DNA from: Taishania sp045629585
Lineage (GTDB): Bacteria > Bacteroidota > Bacteroidia > Flavobacteriales_D > Crocinitomicaceae
Direction of reading: 5' to 3'
Assembly: GCA_045629585.1 (NCBI GenBank)
Contig: JAZQRM010000062.1
Span: 60,927-124,926, forward strand
DNA length: 64,000 bases
The position numbers were made by a program, and so were the translations under genes. Under the pieces are notes generated by a model that worked only from the letters and a program-made list of their open reading frames with translations, was not told where the DNA came from and made no database searches. Position 1 is the first letter of the stretch, and each line of letters begins with the position of its first letter. Below, piece by piece: positions 7,424 through 15,819 of the stretch.

Positions 7424-9269
7424 CCGTTACAGATTTTGCAAGATTTCTAGGTTGGTCCACGTTTGTTCCACGCTTCACCGCCATGTAATAGGATAATAAT
7501 TGTAAAGGAATTGTGGCCAACAAAGGAACTACGTTTTCATTAGATGCAGGTATTTCAATAACTTGATCAGCTATTTCTTTTACATTCACATCTCCTTCAG
7601 TTACAATTGCTATCACCTTACCTTTTCTGGCCTTAACCTCTTGAATATTAGATAATACCTTTTCATAAGAAGGGCCTTGAGTTGCAATAACAAACACTGG
7701 CATTTCTTCGTCAATCAAAGCGATAGGTCCATGTTTCATTTCAGCAGCTGGATAACCTTCCGCATGGATGTACGAAATTTCTTTCAACTTTAGTGCACCT
7801 TCCAAAGCGACAGGAAAACAATTTCCACGTCCTAAATATAAGGCGTTAGTTGATTTGTAATACAACTCAGAGATTGCCTTACAATTATCATCTTGGGTAT
7901 CCAAAATACGTTGTACTTTAGTCGGAACAGCTTCCAATTCACTACAGATAATTCGAAACTGCGATTCACTTAATGTACCTTTGCGTTTAGCTAAAGATAA
8001 AGCAAGTAAAGTCAATACCGTAACTTGCGCCGTGAAGGCTTTTGTTGAAGCTACACCTATTTCTGGACCTGCGTGCGTATAAGATCCAGCATCTGTAATA
8101 CGAGAAATTGAAGAACCGACCACATTACATATCCCTAATATCGTTGCACCTCTACTTTTTGCTAATTCCAATGCTGCTAAAGTATCGGCAGTTTCACCCG
8201 ATTGAGAAACAGCGATAACTACATCATTTTCATTAATGATTGGATTTCTATAACGGAATTCTGAAGCGTACTCAACTTCCACATTGATACGTGCTAATTC
8301 CTCGATTAAATACTCTCCAACCGTACAAGCATGCCATGATGTTCCACAAGCAACCATTATTACACGAGGTGCATTAATGATTTTTTGCTCATAATCTTTA
8401 ATTCCTCCTAACGTTACCCAACCTTCAGTCGCATTAAGACGTCCACGGAAACAATCACGAATAGAACGAGGTTGTTCATGAATTTCTTTTAACATGAAAT
8501 GTTCATATCCACCCTTTTCAAGAGCTTCCAATTGCAATTCTAAATGTTGTATAAAAGGACTTTTCTCCGCACTGTCAAAAATGCCATAGATTTTCAATCC
8601 TTCAGCACGATCAATTACAGCTATTTCATGATCATTCAAATACACTACATCCTTTGTATATTCAACGATAGGAGTAGCATCTGAAGCTAAATAAAAATCA
8701 TTTTCATGACCAATTCCAACCACCAAAGGACTTGATTTACGAGCTGCAACTAATTGATTCGGATCATTTTTACTTAAAACAACGATAGCATAAGCACCAA
8801 CAACTTGTGTTAGGGCTAAACGAGTCGCCTCTGCAATTGAAACCTTTTCCTTTTTAAGGATTTCATCAATTAAATGAACCAATACCTCGGTATCCGTTTC
8901 ACTGTTAAAATGATATCCTAGATTAATTAATTCTTTGCGTAGAGAATCATAATTCTCAATAATACCATTATGTATTACGGCAATATCTTTACCTTCTGAA
9001 TAATGTGGATGTGCGTTTACATCGTTCGGTTCACCATGTGTAGCCCAACGTGTATGTCCAATCCCAATTGTTCCAGTAATATCATTTTCAAGTGCGAACT
9101 TTTCCATATTCGCGACTTTGCCTTGCTTTTTATAAATATTAAGTTTATTATCTGGATTTAACAATGCAATACCGGCACTATCATATCCACGATATTCCAA
9201 ACGCTTCAAACCATTTACTATAATAGGAAAAGCTTGTTTGGTCCCTATATATGCTACAATTCCACACAT
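7416..9269 (-). CDS. glmS: glutamine--fructose-6-phosphate aminotransferase (isomerizing)
   Basis: At 617 residues this is a full-length GlmS. It makes glucosamine-6-phosphate from fructose-6-phosphate and glutamine, the entry to UDP-GlcNAc for peptidoglycan and lipopolysaccharide. The N-terminal glutaminase begins MCGIVAYIG with Cys2 as nucleophile, followed by RLEYRGYDSAG and GHTRWATHG. Two SIS sugar-isomerase domains follow (CGTSWHA, SQSGETADT, STKAFTAQV), and the C-terminus NLAKSVTVE carries the conserved active-site Lys. It sits in a tight operon: DUF4270 lipoprotein three bases upstream, the ATL gene overlapping downstream. I saw no glmS ribozyme. Confidence 0.97.
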   Translation of the reverse strand: MCGIVAYIGTKQAFPIIVNGLKRLEYRGYDSAGIALLNPDNKLNIYKKQGKVANMEKFALENDITGTIGIGHTRWATHGEPNDVNAHPHYSEGKDIAVIHNGIIENYDSLRKELINLGYHFNSETDTEVLVHLIDEILKKEKVSIAEATRLALTQVVGAYAIVVLSKNDPNQLVAARKSSPLVVGIGHENDFYLASDATPIVEYTKDVVYLNDHEIAVIDRAEGLKIYGIFDSAEKSPFIQHLELQLEALEKGGYEHFMLKEIHEQPRSIRDCFRGRLNATEGWVTLGGIKDYEQKIINAPRVIMVACGTSWHACTVGEYLIEELARINVEVEYASEFRYRNPIINENDVVIAVSQSGETADTLAALELAKSRGATILGICNVVGSSISRITDAGSYTHAGPEIGVASTKAFTAQVTVLTLLALSLAKRKGTLSESQFRIICSELEAVPTKVQRILDTQDDNCKAISELYYKSTNALYLGRGNCFPVALEGALKLKEISYIHAEGYPAAEMKHGPIALIDEEMPVFVIATQGPSYEKVLSNIQEVKARKGKVIAIVTEGDVNVKEIADQVIEIPASNENVVPLLATIPLQLLSYYMAVKRGTNVDQPRNLAKSVTVE

Positions 9270-9272
9270 ATC

Positions 9273-10571
9273 TTAAAATTCAGTATAAGTAATTACTAAA
9301 CGCGGACGGAATTTATTTTGTGTATTCGGTCCGTTAAATATCAATCGGTTACCAGTATTAGTAAAACCGTTTGGAGAAATCAATATTGTATTTTCAGTTG
9401 TTGCTCCTGTAACAACCGCTTGTACAAATGATTTGACATCCATCAAATATCCTTTTATATAGCTTTCGTACCCAGTCGAAGAGCCATTTATAGCAAATTT
9501 TTGAGTCTTGTAAATCCCTGTAACAATACTCGCTGGTCGGAAAGGAGAAAGTGGATCATCCACAACTGGCAAATACAAGAATGCACTATGAACGATAGAG
9601 TTTTTAGGAATATCCTTAATTGAATTCATTTCAACAGCACCTCTATATCTTCCGGCCTTGGCATAGAAAGAGACTAATCCCAATGAAGGATTAAACAATT
9701 CCTGTTGTAAATCTGTTCCGTTAATATCAAATTCATAATGATTATAATAAGCCGAAGAGCCACTGATAATCATACTCATCTCTTGTAACACTCCATCTTT
9801 TTTGTAATAGATCGTCATTTTTGAATCTTTATCAACAATATTGAACGATCCAATCATACCAATCCCACCAGCATCCACAGCAGAAGCGGTGATATATAAC
9901 CCTTTTAAATACTCCTTAAAAGTACTATTCGAAGAAAAAACACTTGGGTTATTTTGTACGTGTTGTAAAACTTCAAGTGCTTTAGCGTTATTCAGTCTAG
10001 CACGTAACTGAGGAGGTAAAGTATCTTGTCCGACAACTACAGAAGTAATATTGTCAAAAGAAGTAAGAGGTGCAGTTACCCAATTTTCGTTTTTAACATT
10101 TAAGCTTCTATTATTACGATACACTGTATCATAATACATATTTTGATCAACTTCAAATACTTCAAGTCTTTGCTTACTCATCAAACCATAAGATGAATTA
10201 AAATCCAAAGCCAAGACAAATGAATCCACCTCTAATACAGCCCCAGCAGGAATATTTGGATTAAGGTATGCAAGCTCATATTGCGCATACAGCCCAATTT
10301 TTATAGCTCCCATCACAGGATCATTCATCATCCCTAAAGCAGCAGTTGCTTGCCTATTAGAGAAGACTGTATCATCTACAAAAGTGTAAGTCTTTAGGGA
10401 AAAAGTGTCAATCCCACCAGATCCTAATAACAAATCTACAGGAAAGGATTCCTTACCAACAGCAGATTCTTCTTTTTTACAAGATACGACCCCTAAAAAA
10501 AGGGTTAACAAAAAAGTAGCGGAAAGTACATTTACCCCCCGCCACTTATCAAAATGATTATATTTCTTCAT
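9273..10571 (-). CDS. DUF4270 family lipoprotein
   Basis: A 432-residue lipoprotein: an unusually long charged N-terminus, a hydrophobic segment, then the lipobox LGVVSC with Cys31. It matches the Bacteroidota-specific DUF4270 family, all-beta exported proteins of unknown function, with typical motifs such as GMMNDPVMGAIKIGLYAQ and a C-terminus ending RLVITYTEF. It lies three bases after the glycogen-synthase-like gene and three bases before glmS. This neighbourhood suggests a link to envelope sugar metabolism, but no mechanism can be read from the sequence. Confidence 0.82.
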   Translation of the reverse strand: MKKYNHFDKWRGVNVLSATFLLTLFLGVVSCKKEESAVGKESFPVDLLLGSGGIDTFSLKTYTFVDDTVFSNRQATAALGMMNDPVMGAIKIGLYAQYELAYLNPNIPAGAVLEVDSFVLALDFNSSYGLMSKQRLEVFEVDQNMYYDTVYRNNRSLNVKNENWVTAPLTSFDNITSVVVGQDTLPPQLRARLNNAKALEVLQHVQNNPSVFSSNSTFKEYLKGLYITASAVDAGGIGMIGSFNIVDKDSKMTIYYKKDGVLQEMSMIISGSSAYYNHYEFDINGTDLQQELFNPSLGLVSFYAKAGRYRGAVEMNSIKDIPKNSIVHSAFLYLPVVDDPLSPFRPASIVTGIYKTQKFAINGSSTGYESYIKGYLMDVKSFVQAVVTGATTENTILISPNGFTNTGNRLIFNGPNTQNKFRPRLVITYTEF

Positions 10572-10574
10572 AAG

Positions 10575-11396
10575 CTACAGACAAAGCTCTGCTTCAATAA
10601 TTTTATCAAAAAATTCAGCAAGTGTTTTCGTTTGATACTCTTCAGGAACAAACGGTGTCTTCATACACGCTAAATCTGAATATATATTTTGTAATCCTTC
10701 AGATAAATTTTCGCTCCCTACATTTACACCATCTACGTAACTCAACATACCTTCAGTAACTGACAGAAAATCAGTATTTTGAAATTTATCTGTGACATCA
10801 GCTTCAAAACCGTCAAATTTCAACTTTTCTGGTAGTCTTGTATCCCAATCAGAAGAATAATCTTGATTATACATACTGTAAACTACACGTGTATTCGCAA
10901 AATGAGGATCTTTAGCATAGATCTTTTTAAGGTAAAGTCCCATTGGTAATGTCATCCAACCATGACAGTGAATAACATCGGGTTGCCATCCTAACTTTTT
11001 CACCGTTTCTAAAACCCCACGGCAAAAGAAGACAGAGCGTTCGTCATTATCGTTAAACTCTAGGCCATTTTCATCTGCTACATTTGTTTTACGCTTGAAG
11101 TATTCTTCGTTGTCAATGAAGTAAACCTGCATTTTAGCTTGTGAAATAGATGCAACTTTTATAATTAACGGATGATCCTTGTCATCGATGACAATATTCA
11201 TTCCAGAAAGACGAATCACTTCATGGAGTTGATGCCTCCTTTCGTTTATTGCCCCAAAACGAGGCGTGAAAACGCGGATCTCTTTACCCCCTTCTTGTAT
11301 ACCTTGAGGAAGTTTTCGAGCCGTTGCTGAAATTTCATTCTTAGGTAAGAACGGAAAGATTTCTTGTGATACGAAAAGTATTTTCTTTTTCTCCAT
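10575..11396 (-). CDS. glycogen/starch synthase-like protein, GT5 N-terminal domain only
   Basis: About 273 residues resembling only the N-terminal Rossmann domain of glycogen synthase (GT5): MEKKKILFVSQEIFPFL, then VFTPRFG, VYFIDNEEYF, FFCRGVLE and DVIHCHGWMTLPMGLYLK. The C-terminal nucleotide-sugar-binding domain is absent. The catalytic KTGGL loop is replaced by PKNEISA, so glycogen synthesis is unlikely. I chose the ATG at 11396 over one at 11414, because the promoter at 11425-11455 would place transcription start very near 11414 and homologues usually begin at this point. It diverges from panC and leads an operon with DUF4270, glmS and ATL. Function unknown. Confidence 0.75.
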   Translation of the reverse strand: MEKKKILFVSQEIFPFLPKNEISATARKLPQGIQEGGKEIRVFTPRFGAINERRHQLHEVIRLSGMNIVIDDKDHPLIIKVASISQAKMQVYFIDNEEYFKRKTNVADENGLEFNDNDERSVFFCRGVLETVKKLGWQPDVIHCHGWMTLPMGLYLKKIYAKDPHFANTRVVYSMYNQDYSSDWDTRLPEKLKFDGFEADVTDKFQNTDFLSVTEGMLSYVDGVNVGSENLSEGLQNIYSDLACMKTPFVPEEYQTKTLAEFFDKIIEAELCL

Positions 11397-11424
11397 TGAA
11401 GATTGTGTTTGCAAAAAAACTTTA

Positions 11425-11455
11425 CAAAATTAATGAAAAAATTGCGGAAATTCAA
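11425..11455 (-). promoter_or_regulatory. promoter of the GT5-like/DUF4270/glmS operon
   Basis: On the minus strand TTG, 20 bases, then TAATTTTG: a close match to the Bacteroidota -33/-7 consensus. It overlaps the divergent panC promoter on the other strand. Confidence 0.65.
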
Positions 11456-11472
11456 GAAAAAAAATAGTTTTG
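11442..11472 (+). promoter_or_regulatory. panC promoter
   Basis: TTG at 11442-11444, a 20-base spacer, then TAGTTTTG at 11465-11472, 27 bases before the panC start. It interlocks with the divergent promoter at 11425-11455, so the two units may compete or be co-regulated. Confidence 0.65.
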
Positions 11473-11499
11473 CTCTTTTAGTTCAGTAGGAGGAAAGCA

Positions 11500-12342
11500 A
11501 TGAAAATATATGAAAATGCATCTGATTTAGCAAAAGTTATCTCAGATCTTAGAGCAGAGGGGAAGAATATTGGCTTTGTTCCAACTATGGGAGCATTGCA
11601 TGAAGGGCATTTATCTTTGGTAGAAAGATCCAAAAATGACAATGATTACACGGTGATCAGCATTTTTGTCAATCCAACGCAATTTAACAATGCTACTGAT
11701 TTACAAAAATATCCAAGGACATTACCTGCCGATTGTGCATTGTTAGAAACAGTTGGTGGTGTTGATTTTGTTTTTGCGCCAACAGTTGAAACTATGTATC
11801 CTGAAAATTACACATACACCCCAATTGATTTAGGTGTTATGGATACCGTTATGGAGGGAGAATTTAGACCTGGCCATTTTCAGGGAGTTGTCCAAGTTGT
11901 TAAACGCTTGTTTGATTTAGTTAAACCAACGCGCGCTTATTTTGGACAAAAAGACTTTCAACAGGTAGCTGTTATCCAACATATGGTTTCGTATTACAAT
12001 TTAGATATTGAAATAATCAGTTGCCCAATAGTGAGAAACAATAGAGGATTAGCTTTAAGTTCTAGAAACGCACGACTGTCCAACGAGCAAAAAGATCAAG
12101 CTTTAATCATTTACCAAACATTGGTGCAGCTAAAAAACCAAACAGCGACCGCAAAACCTTGGGAATTAGTCAAGCTAGGTGTAGACACTATCAATAACCA
12201 CGGCTTAGTTGTTGAGTACATATCCATAGTTGACCCGAAAACATTAATTAGCCTTGAAAATGATTGGGTTTCAGGTGCGGTATGCTGCGTCACTGCTTAT
12301 TGTGGCGAGGTTCGTTTATTGGATAATATGGTTCTTAATTAA
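11500..12342 (+). CDS. panC: pantothenate synthetase
   Basis: A 280-residue, full-length PanC. It condenses pantoate with beta-alanine using ATP, the last step of pantothenate (vitamin B5) synthesis in the cytoplasm. The HIGH-like motif is PTMGALHEGHLSLV with His34 and His37; the KMSKS-like loop is ALSSRNARLS; and GQKDFQQV is conserved. An AGGAGG at 11488-11493, six bases before the ATG, is a strong Shine-Dalgarno, uncommon in this phylum and in this window. panD follows 79 bases downstream with its own -7 element. Confidence 0.96.
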   Translation: MKIYENASDLAKVISDLRAEGKNIGFVPTMGALHEGHLSLVERSKNDNDYTVISIFVNPTQFNNATDLQKYPRTLPADCALLETVGGVDFVFAPTVETMYPENYTYTPIDLGVMDTVMEGEFRPGHFQGVVQVVKRLFDLVKPTRAYFGQKDFQQVAVIQHMVSYYNLDIEIISCPIVRNNRGLALSSRNARLSNEQKDQALIIYQTLVQLKNQTATAKPWELVKLGVDTINNHGLVVEYISIVDPKTLISLENDWVSGAVCCVTAYCGEVRLLDNMVLN

Positions 12343-12392
12343 AGGAAGTGCAAATATAAAGCAACCAAATGGACGGTTCGATTATAAATAAC

Positions 12393-12400
12393 TAACTTTG
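12393..12400 (+). promoter_or_regulatory. candidate -7 element of panD
   Basis: TAACTTTG fits TAnnTTTG and lies 21 bases before the panD start. No TTG is seen at the usual -33 distance. Confidence 0.4.
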
Positions 12401-12421
12401 TAGCTCAATTTTAGAATAAAT

Positions 12422-12772
12422 ATGTTAGTTCAAGTAGTAAAATCCAAAATTCATCGCGTACGCGTTACACAAGCAGATTTAAATTACATTGGTAGTATTA
12501 CCATTGACGAAGCATTGATGGAGGCTTCCAATTTAATCGAAGGAGAACGTGTACAAATTGTAGATGTTAATAATGGAGAACGTTTTGAAACCTATGTAAT
12601 CAAAGGAGATCGAAATACCGGTACAATATGCTTAAACGGTCCAGCGGCTCGTAAGGTAGCTGTTGACGACATCATTATTATCATAGGATATGGATTTATG
12701 GATTTTGAAGAAGCAAAATCATTTAAACCCTCTTTGGTATTCCCGAATGAAAAAACCAATTTAATCGACTAG
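12422..12772 (+). CDS. panD: aspartate 1-decarboxylase proenzyme
   Basis: At 116 residues this matches PanD in length and motifs. It is a pyruvoyl-dependent enzyme converting aspartate to beta-alanine, the second substrate of PanC. Self-cleavage is expected between Gly24 and Ser25 in YIGSITID, which yields the pyruvoyl group. NGERFETYVI and LNGPAARKV are further conserved blocks. Adjacent to panC, so both beta-alanine supply and pantothenate formation are encoded together. It ends one base before the next gene, with which it is probably co-transcribed. Confidence 0.96.
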   Translation: MLVQVVKSKIHRVRVTQADLNYIGSITIDEALMEASNLIEGERVQIVDVNNGERFETYVIKGDRNTGTICLNGPAARKVAVDDIIIIIGYGFMDFEEAKSFKPSLVFPNEKTNLID

Positions 12773-12773
12773 T

Positions 12774-13793
12774 ATGAAAAAGATATCCATTGGAACATTA
12801 GCTAAAACCATCTTACCTTTAGCAATAGGAATTTATTTAGTTTGGCTCTTTTTCAATGGTATGTCTGAAGAACATATTGCTAGTTTCAAAAAAGCAGTAC
12901 AGGAAGCAAACTATATCTATATCGTATTTTCCTTAATCCTAGCGTGGATAGCACTTTACTCACGAGCAGAAAGATGGAAATACATGCTAGAACCAATGGG
13001 ATATACATCTCCTTGGAAAAATCGATATCATGCAGTGATGATAGGGTATTTAGTGAATTTTACGATCCCCCGATCTGGAGAGCCAACACGCTCACTTATG
13101 CTTCAGAGATCGGATAATATTCCATTTTCAAAATCCTTTGGTACCATCATTGCAGAGCGAGCGGTAGATTTGATCATGCTATGCTCCATCTTTGGTTTTA
13201 CATTATTAATCGGATATGCTGATTTAATTACCATCTTCGAAAACATCAAAACTCAACTCGGACCAGAAGAAGCATCCACTGAATCGAATTATACTTGGGT
13301 AAAATACGTTCTAACAGCATTATTTATCATTGGGATGATTATCGCATTCTCGATCAAATCTATTCGACTTAAAGCAATCGAGTTTACCAAGAACGTAACC
13401 AAAGGGGTACTAGCCATTTTCAAAAGTCAACATCCAGGGAAATTCATAATGCACACGTTCATTATTTGGGGGTGTTATGTTGTTGAATTTATTATTCCTT
13501 TTTACTGTTGGGAAGAAACATCAACAATTCCATTAAGCGGTATGATGATTGCTTTCGTAGCTGGATCTATCGGGATTACATTTACAAATGGTGGAATTGG
13601 TGCTTATCCATTACTAGTAGGTATGGTAGTAGCTTTCTACCTTAAAGCATTTCCAGCTGCCGAGGCAGAGGGAATTGGAAAAGCGCTAGGTATGATCGTA
13701 TGGTCTGCTCAAACCATATTATTAGTCGTCCTAGGACTAATCTCACTTATATTATTGCCTAAAAATTATAAAACCGATGCAAAATTTAACTAG
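12774..13793 (+). CDS. flippase-like membrane protein, lysylphosphatidylglycerol synthase TM family
   Basis: A 339-residue polytopic membrane protein with about eight hydrophobic segments. It matches the UPF0104/YbhN/AglD-type family related to the transmembrane flippase domain of MprF. Conserved features include FTIPRSGEPTRSLML at about residues 97-111, the segment AERAVDLIMLC and the late glycine-rich FTNGGIGAYPLLVG. No cytoplasmic aminoacyl-transfer domain is attached, so the lysyl-PG name is only the family label. It lies between panD (one base) and the heptose adenylyltransferase (17-base overlap), which hints at envelope lipid or LPS transport. Substrate unknown. Confidence 0.8.
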   Translation: MKKISIGTLAKTILPLAIGIYLVWLFFNGMSEEHIASFKKAVQEANYIYIVFSLILAWIALYSRAERWKYMLEPMGYTSPWKNRYHAVMIGYLVNFTIPRSGEPTRSLMLQRSDNIPFSKSFGTIIAERAVDLIMLCSIFGFTLLIGYADLITIFENIKTQLGPEEASTESNYTWVKYVLTALFIIGMIIAFSIKSIRLKAIEFTKNVTKGVLAIFKSQHPGKFIMHTFIIWGCYVVEFIIPFYCWEETSTIPLSGMMIAFVAGSIGITFTNGGIGAYPLLVGMVVAFYLKAFPAAEAEGIGKALGMIVWSAQTILLVVLGLISLILLPKNYKTDAKFN

Positions 13794-14301
13794 AACCGAC
13801 AATTTATTAAACAAAATAGTAGACATCGAAGAAGCAATCAGACGAGTAGGAACATGGAGAAATGCAGGTCTAAAAATTGGATTCACTAATGGATGTTTTG
13901 ACATTATCCACGAAGGTCATGTTCGATATTTAAACCATGCTGCAGAACTTGCAAATCGATTAGTAGTTGCTATTAACACAGACGAGTCTGTAAAAAGATT
14001 AGGTAAAGCTGATAACAGACCAATTAATTCAGAAAAATCACGTCAAATAGTAATGGCTGCAATTAGCGTTGCTGATATCGTAATACTCTTTGATGACGAA
14101 ACACCACTTGAGTTAATCAAGACCCTTTGTCCAGATGTAGTAATAAAGGGCGGCGATTATGACGAGAACGAGCGTGATTCTACTAAAAGATCATACATCG
14201 TAGGTGCCGATATCATGGATAAAACTGGAGGTAAAGTAGCCACCATTCCATTTGTTGATGGCTTCTCTACAACACAAATAATTGAAAAGATCGTTAAATA
14301 A
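13777..14301 (+). CDS. rfaE2: D-glycero-beta-D-manno-heptose 1-phosphate adenylyltransferase
   Basis: A 174-residue stand-alone nucleotidyltransferase equivalent to the C-terminal domain of bifunctional HldE. It transfers AMP to heptose-1-phosphate to give ADP-heptose for the LPS core. The signature is GFTNGCFDIIHEGHVRYL with His45 and His48, followed by VAINTDESVKRLGK, NSEKSRQIVMAA and VIKGGDYDEN. The kinase domain is not fused here and not present in this window. It overlaps the upstream membrane-protein gene by 17 bases. The transcript likely ends at the hairpin at 14327-14350, inside the 3' end of the opposing gpmI. Confidence 0.9.
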   Translation: MQNLTRTDNLLNKIVDIEEAIRRVGTWRNAGLKIGFTNGCFDIIHEGHVRYLNHAAELANRLVVAINTDESVKRLGKADNRPINSEKSRQIVMAAISVADIVILFDDETPLELIKTLCPDVVIKGGDYDENERDSTKRSYIVGADIMDKTGGKVATIPFVDGFSTTQIIEKIVK

Positions 14302-14309
14302 ATAACGAC

Positions 14310-15818
14310 CTATATTTCTAAAGTTGAACCTGTCATCTCGGCAGGTTTTTCTATTTGTAAACGACTCAAAATGGTTGTTGCTACATCTGCAAGGATTCCG
14401 TCTCTCAACCGAATATTTTCTTCCACCGTCAATAGAATTACAGGAACTGGATTAACAGAGTGTGCTGTATTAGGTGTACCGTCGGGATTTAGCGCGAAAT
14501 CAGCGTTTCCATGGTCTGCAATTATCAACAATTCGTATCCTTCTGCTTGAGCAACATTAACAATTTCACCTAAACAAGTATCAACCGTTTCCACTGCTTT
14601 AACAATTGCCTCATAAACACCTGTATGACCGACCATGTCAGGATTTGCAAAGTTTAAACAGAAGAAATTGGGCTTATTGATTTGCATTTCTCGTATCACA
14701 TTTGAACAAATTTCTGGAGCACTCATCTCTGGGGCTAAGTCATAAGTAGCTACTTTAGGTGAATTACAAAGTATGCGATTTTCATCGGTAAACGCTAATT
14801 CTCTTCCTCCGTTAAAAAAGAAAGTGACATGAGGATATTTTTCAGTTTCGGCAATCCGCAATTGACTTAGGCCGTTGGCTGCAATCACTTCCCCCAATGT
14901 ATTTGCTAAATTATCCTTTACGAATACAACTTGAATATCTTTGAAGTTGGCATCATAGTTAGTGAAAGTCACCATATTAAGCGAAATCTTCTTCATCCCG
15001 TATTCAGGAAAATCTTTTTGCGTTAAAGCAGTTACAATTTCACGAGGACGATCCGTTCTGAAATTAAACGATATAACAGTATCTCCTTCTTCGATTAATC
15101 CCTTATCACACACAATAACTGGAGTGATAAACTCATCTGTAATACCTTTATCATAACTCGCTTGAATTGCATCGGATGCAGATAATGCAGAAATACCATC
15201 TCCATTTACCATTGCGCCATATGCCACTTTAATTCGCTCCCAACGATTATCTCGATCCATTGCATAGTAACGTCCTACAACAGTTGCTATTTGTCCAACG
15301 GAATGCGATAAATACTTTTCAAGATCACTTATGAAGCTAAGTCCTGATTTCGGGTCGCAATCTCGCCCATCGGTAAAAGCATGAATGTAGACATCTTGTG
15401 CCCCCAATTGTTTTGCCAAATCACATAAAGCATACAAATGGCTCTGAGAACTATGAACTCCACCTTCTGAAACCAACCCCATGAAATGAAGTTTTTTTCC
15501 TTTTTTGATTGCAGAATTTATGGACTCGATTAAGATTTTATTTTCAAAAAAAACATGGTCTCTTATGGACTTATTAATTCGTGTTAATTCTTGATAAACA
15601 ACACGACCAGCTCCTATATTTAAGTGTCCCACCTCTGAATTCCCCATCTGTCCTGCTGGTAAGCCAACCTCTTCCCCGAACGTTGTAAGTGTAGCGTTCG
15701 GATATTTAGATAAAAGATAATCCATTGTGGGTGTTTTGGCATTTGCAATAGCATCAGATGCCTTACCATCTCCTATTCCCCAACCATCTAAAATAATTAA
15801 TCCAATGTGCTTTTCCAT
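14310..15818 (-). CDS. gpmI: 2,3-bisphosphoglycerate-independent phosphoglycerate mutase
   Basis: A 502-residue enzyme of the alkaline phosphatase superfamily. It interconverts 3- and 2-phosphoglycerate in glycolysis and gluconeogenesis using two Mn ions. The catalytic Ser61 is in QMGNSEVGHLNIGAG. Metal ligands are visible in LDGWGIGD near the start and in IADHGNAD late in the protein; GRYYAMDRDNRWERI is the conserved phosphotransferase-domain block. Length is normal. Its start is one base after the stop of a histidine kinase gene, so the two are tightly coupled. Its 3' end hosts the opposing terminator. Confidence 0.96.
   Translation of the reverse strand: MEKHIGLIILDGWGIGDGKASDAIANAKTPTMDYLLSKYPNATLTTFGEEVGLPAGQMGNSEVGHLNIGAGRVVYQELTRINKSIRDHVFFENKILIESINSAIKKGKKLHFMGLVSEGGVHSSQSHLYALCDLAKQLGAQDVYIHAFTDGRDCDPKSGLSFISDLEKYLSHSVGQIATVVGRYYAMDRDNRWERIKVAYGAMVNGDGISALSASDAIQASYDKGITDEFITPVIVCDKGLIEEGDTVISFNFRTDRPREIVTALTQKDFPEYGMKKISLNMVTFTNYDANFKDIQVVFVKDNLANTLGEVIAANGLSQLRIAETEKYPHVTFFFNGGRELAFTDENRILCNSPKVATYDLAPEMSAPEICSNVIREMQINKPNFFCLNFANPDMVGHTGVYEAIVKAVETVDTCLGEIVNVAQAEGYELLIIADHGNADFALNPDGTPNTAHSVNPVPVILLTVEENIRLRDGILADVATTILSRLQIEKPAEMTGSTLEI
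14327..14350 (+). terminator. plus-strand terminator inside the gpmI 3' coding end
   Basis: AACCTG and CAGGTT enclose a nine-base loop and are followed by TTTCTATTT on the plus strand. It lies 25 bases past the rfaE2 stop and within the last codons of the opposing gpmI, an economical arrangement. Confidence 0.5.
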
Positions 15819-15819
15819 A

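Noticed and set aside
9270..9400. glmS ribozyme or riboswitch upstream of glmS
   Set aside because: Only three bases separate glmS from the DUF4270 stop, leaving no leader for such an element.
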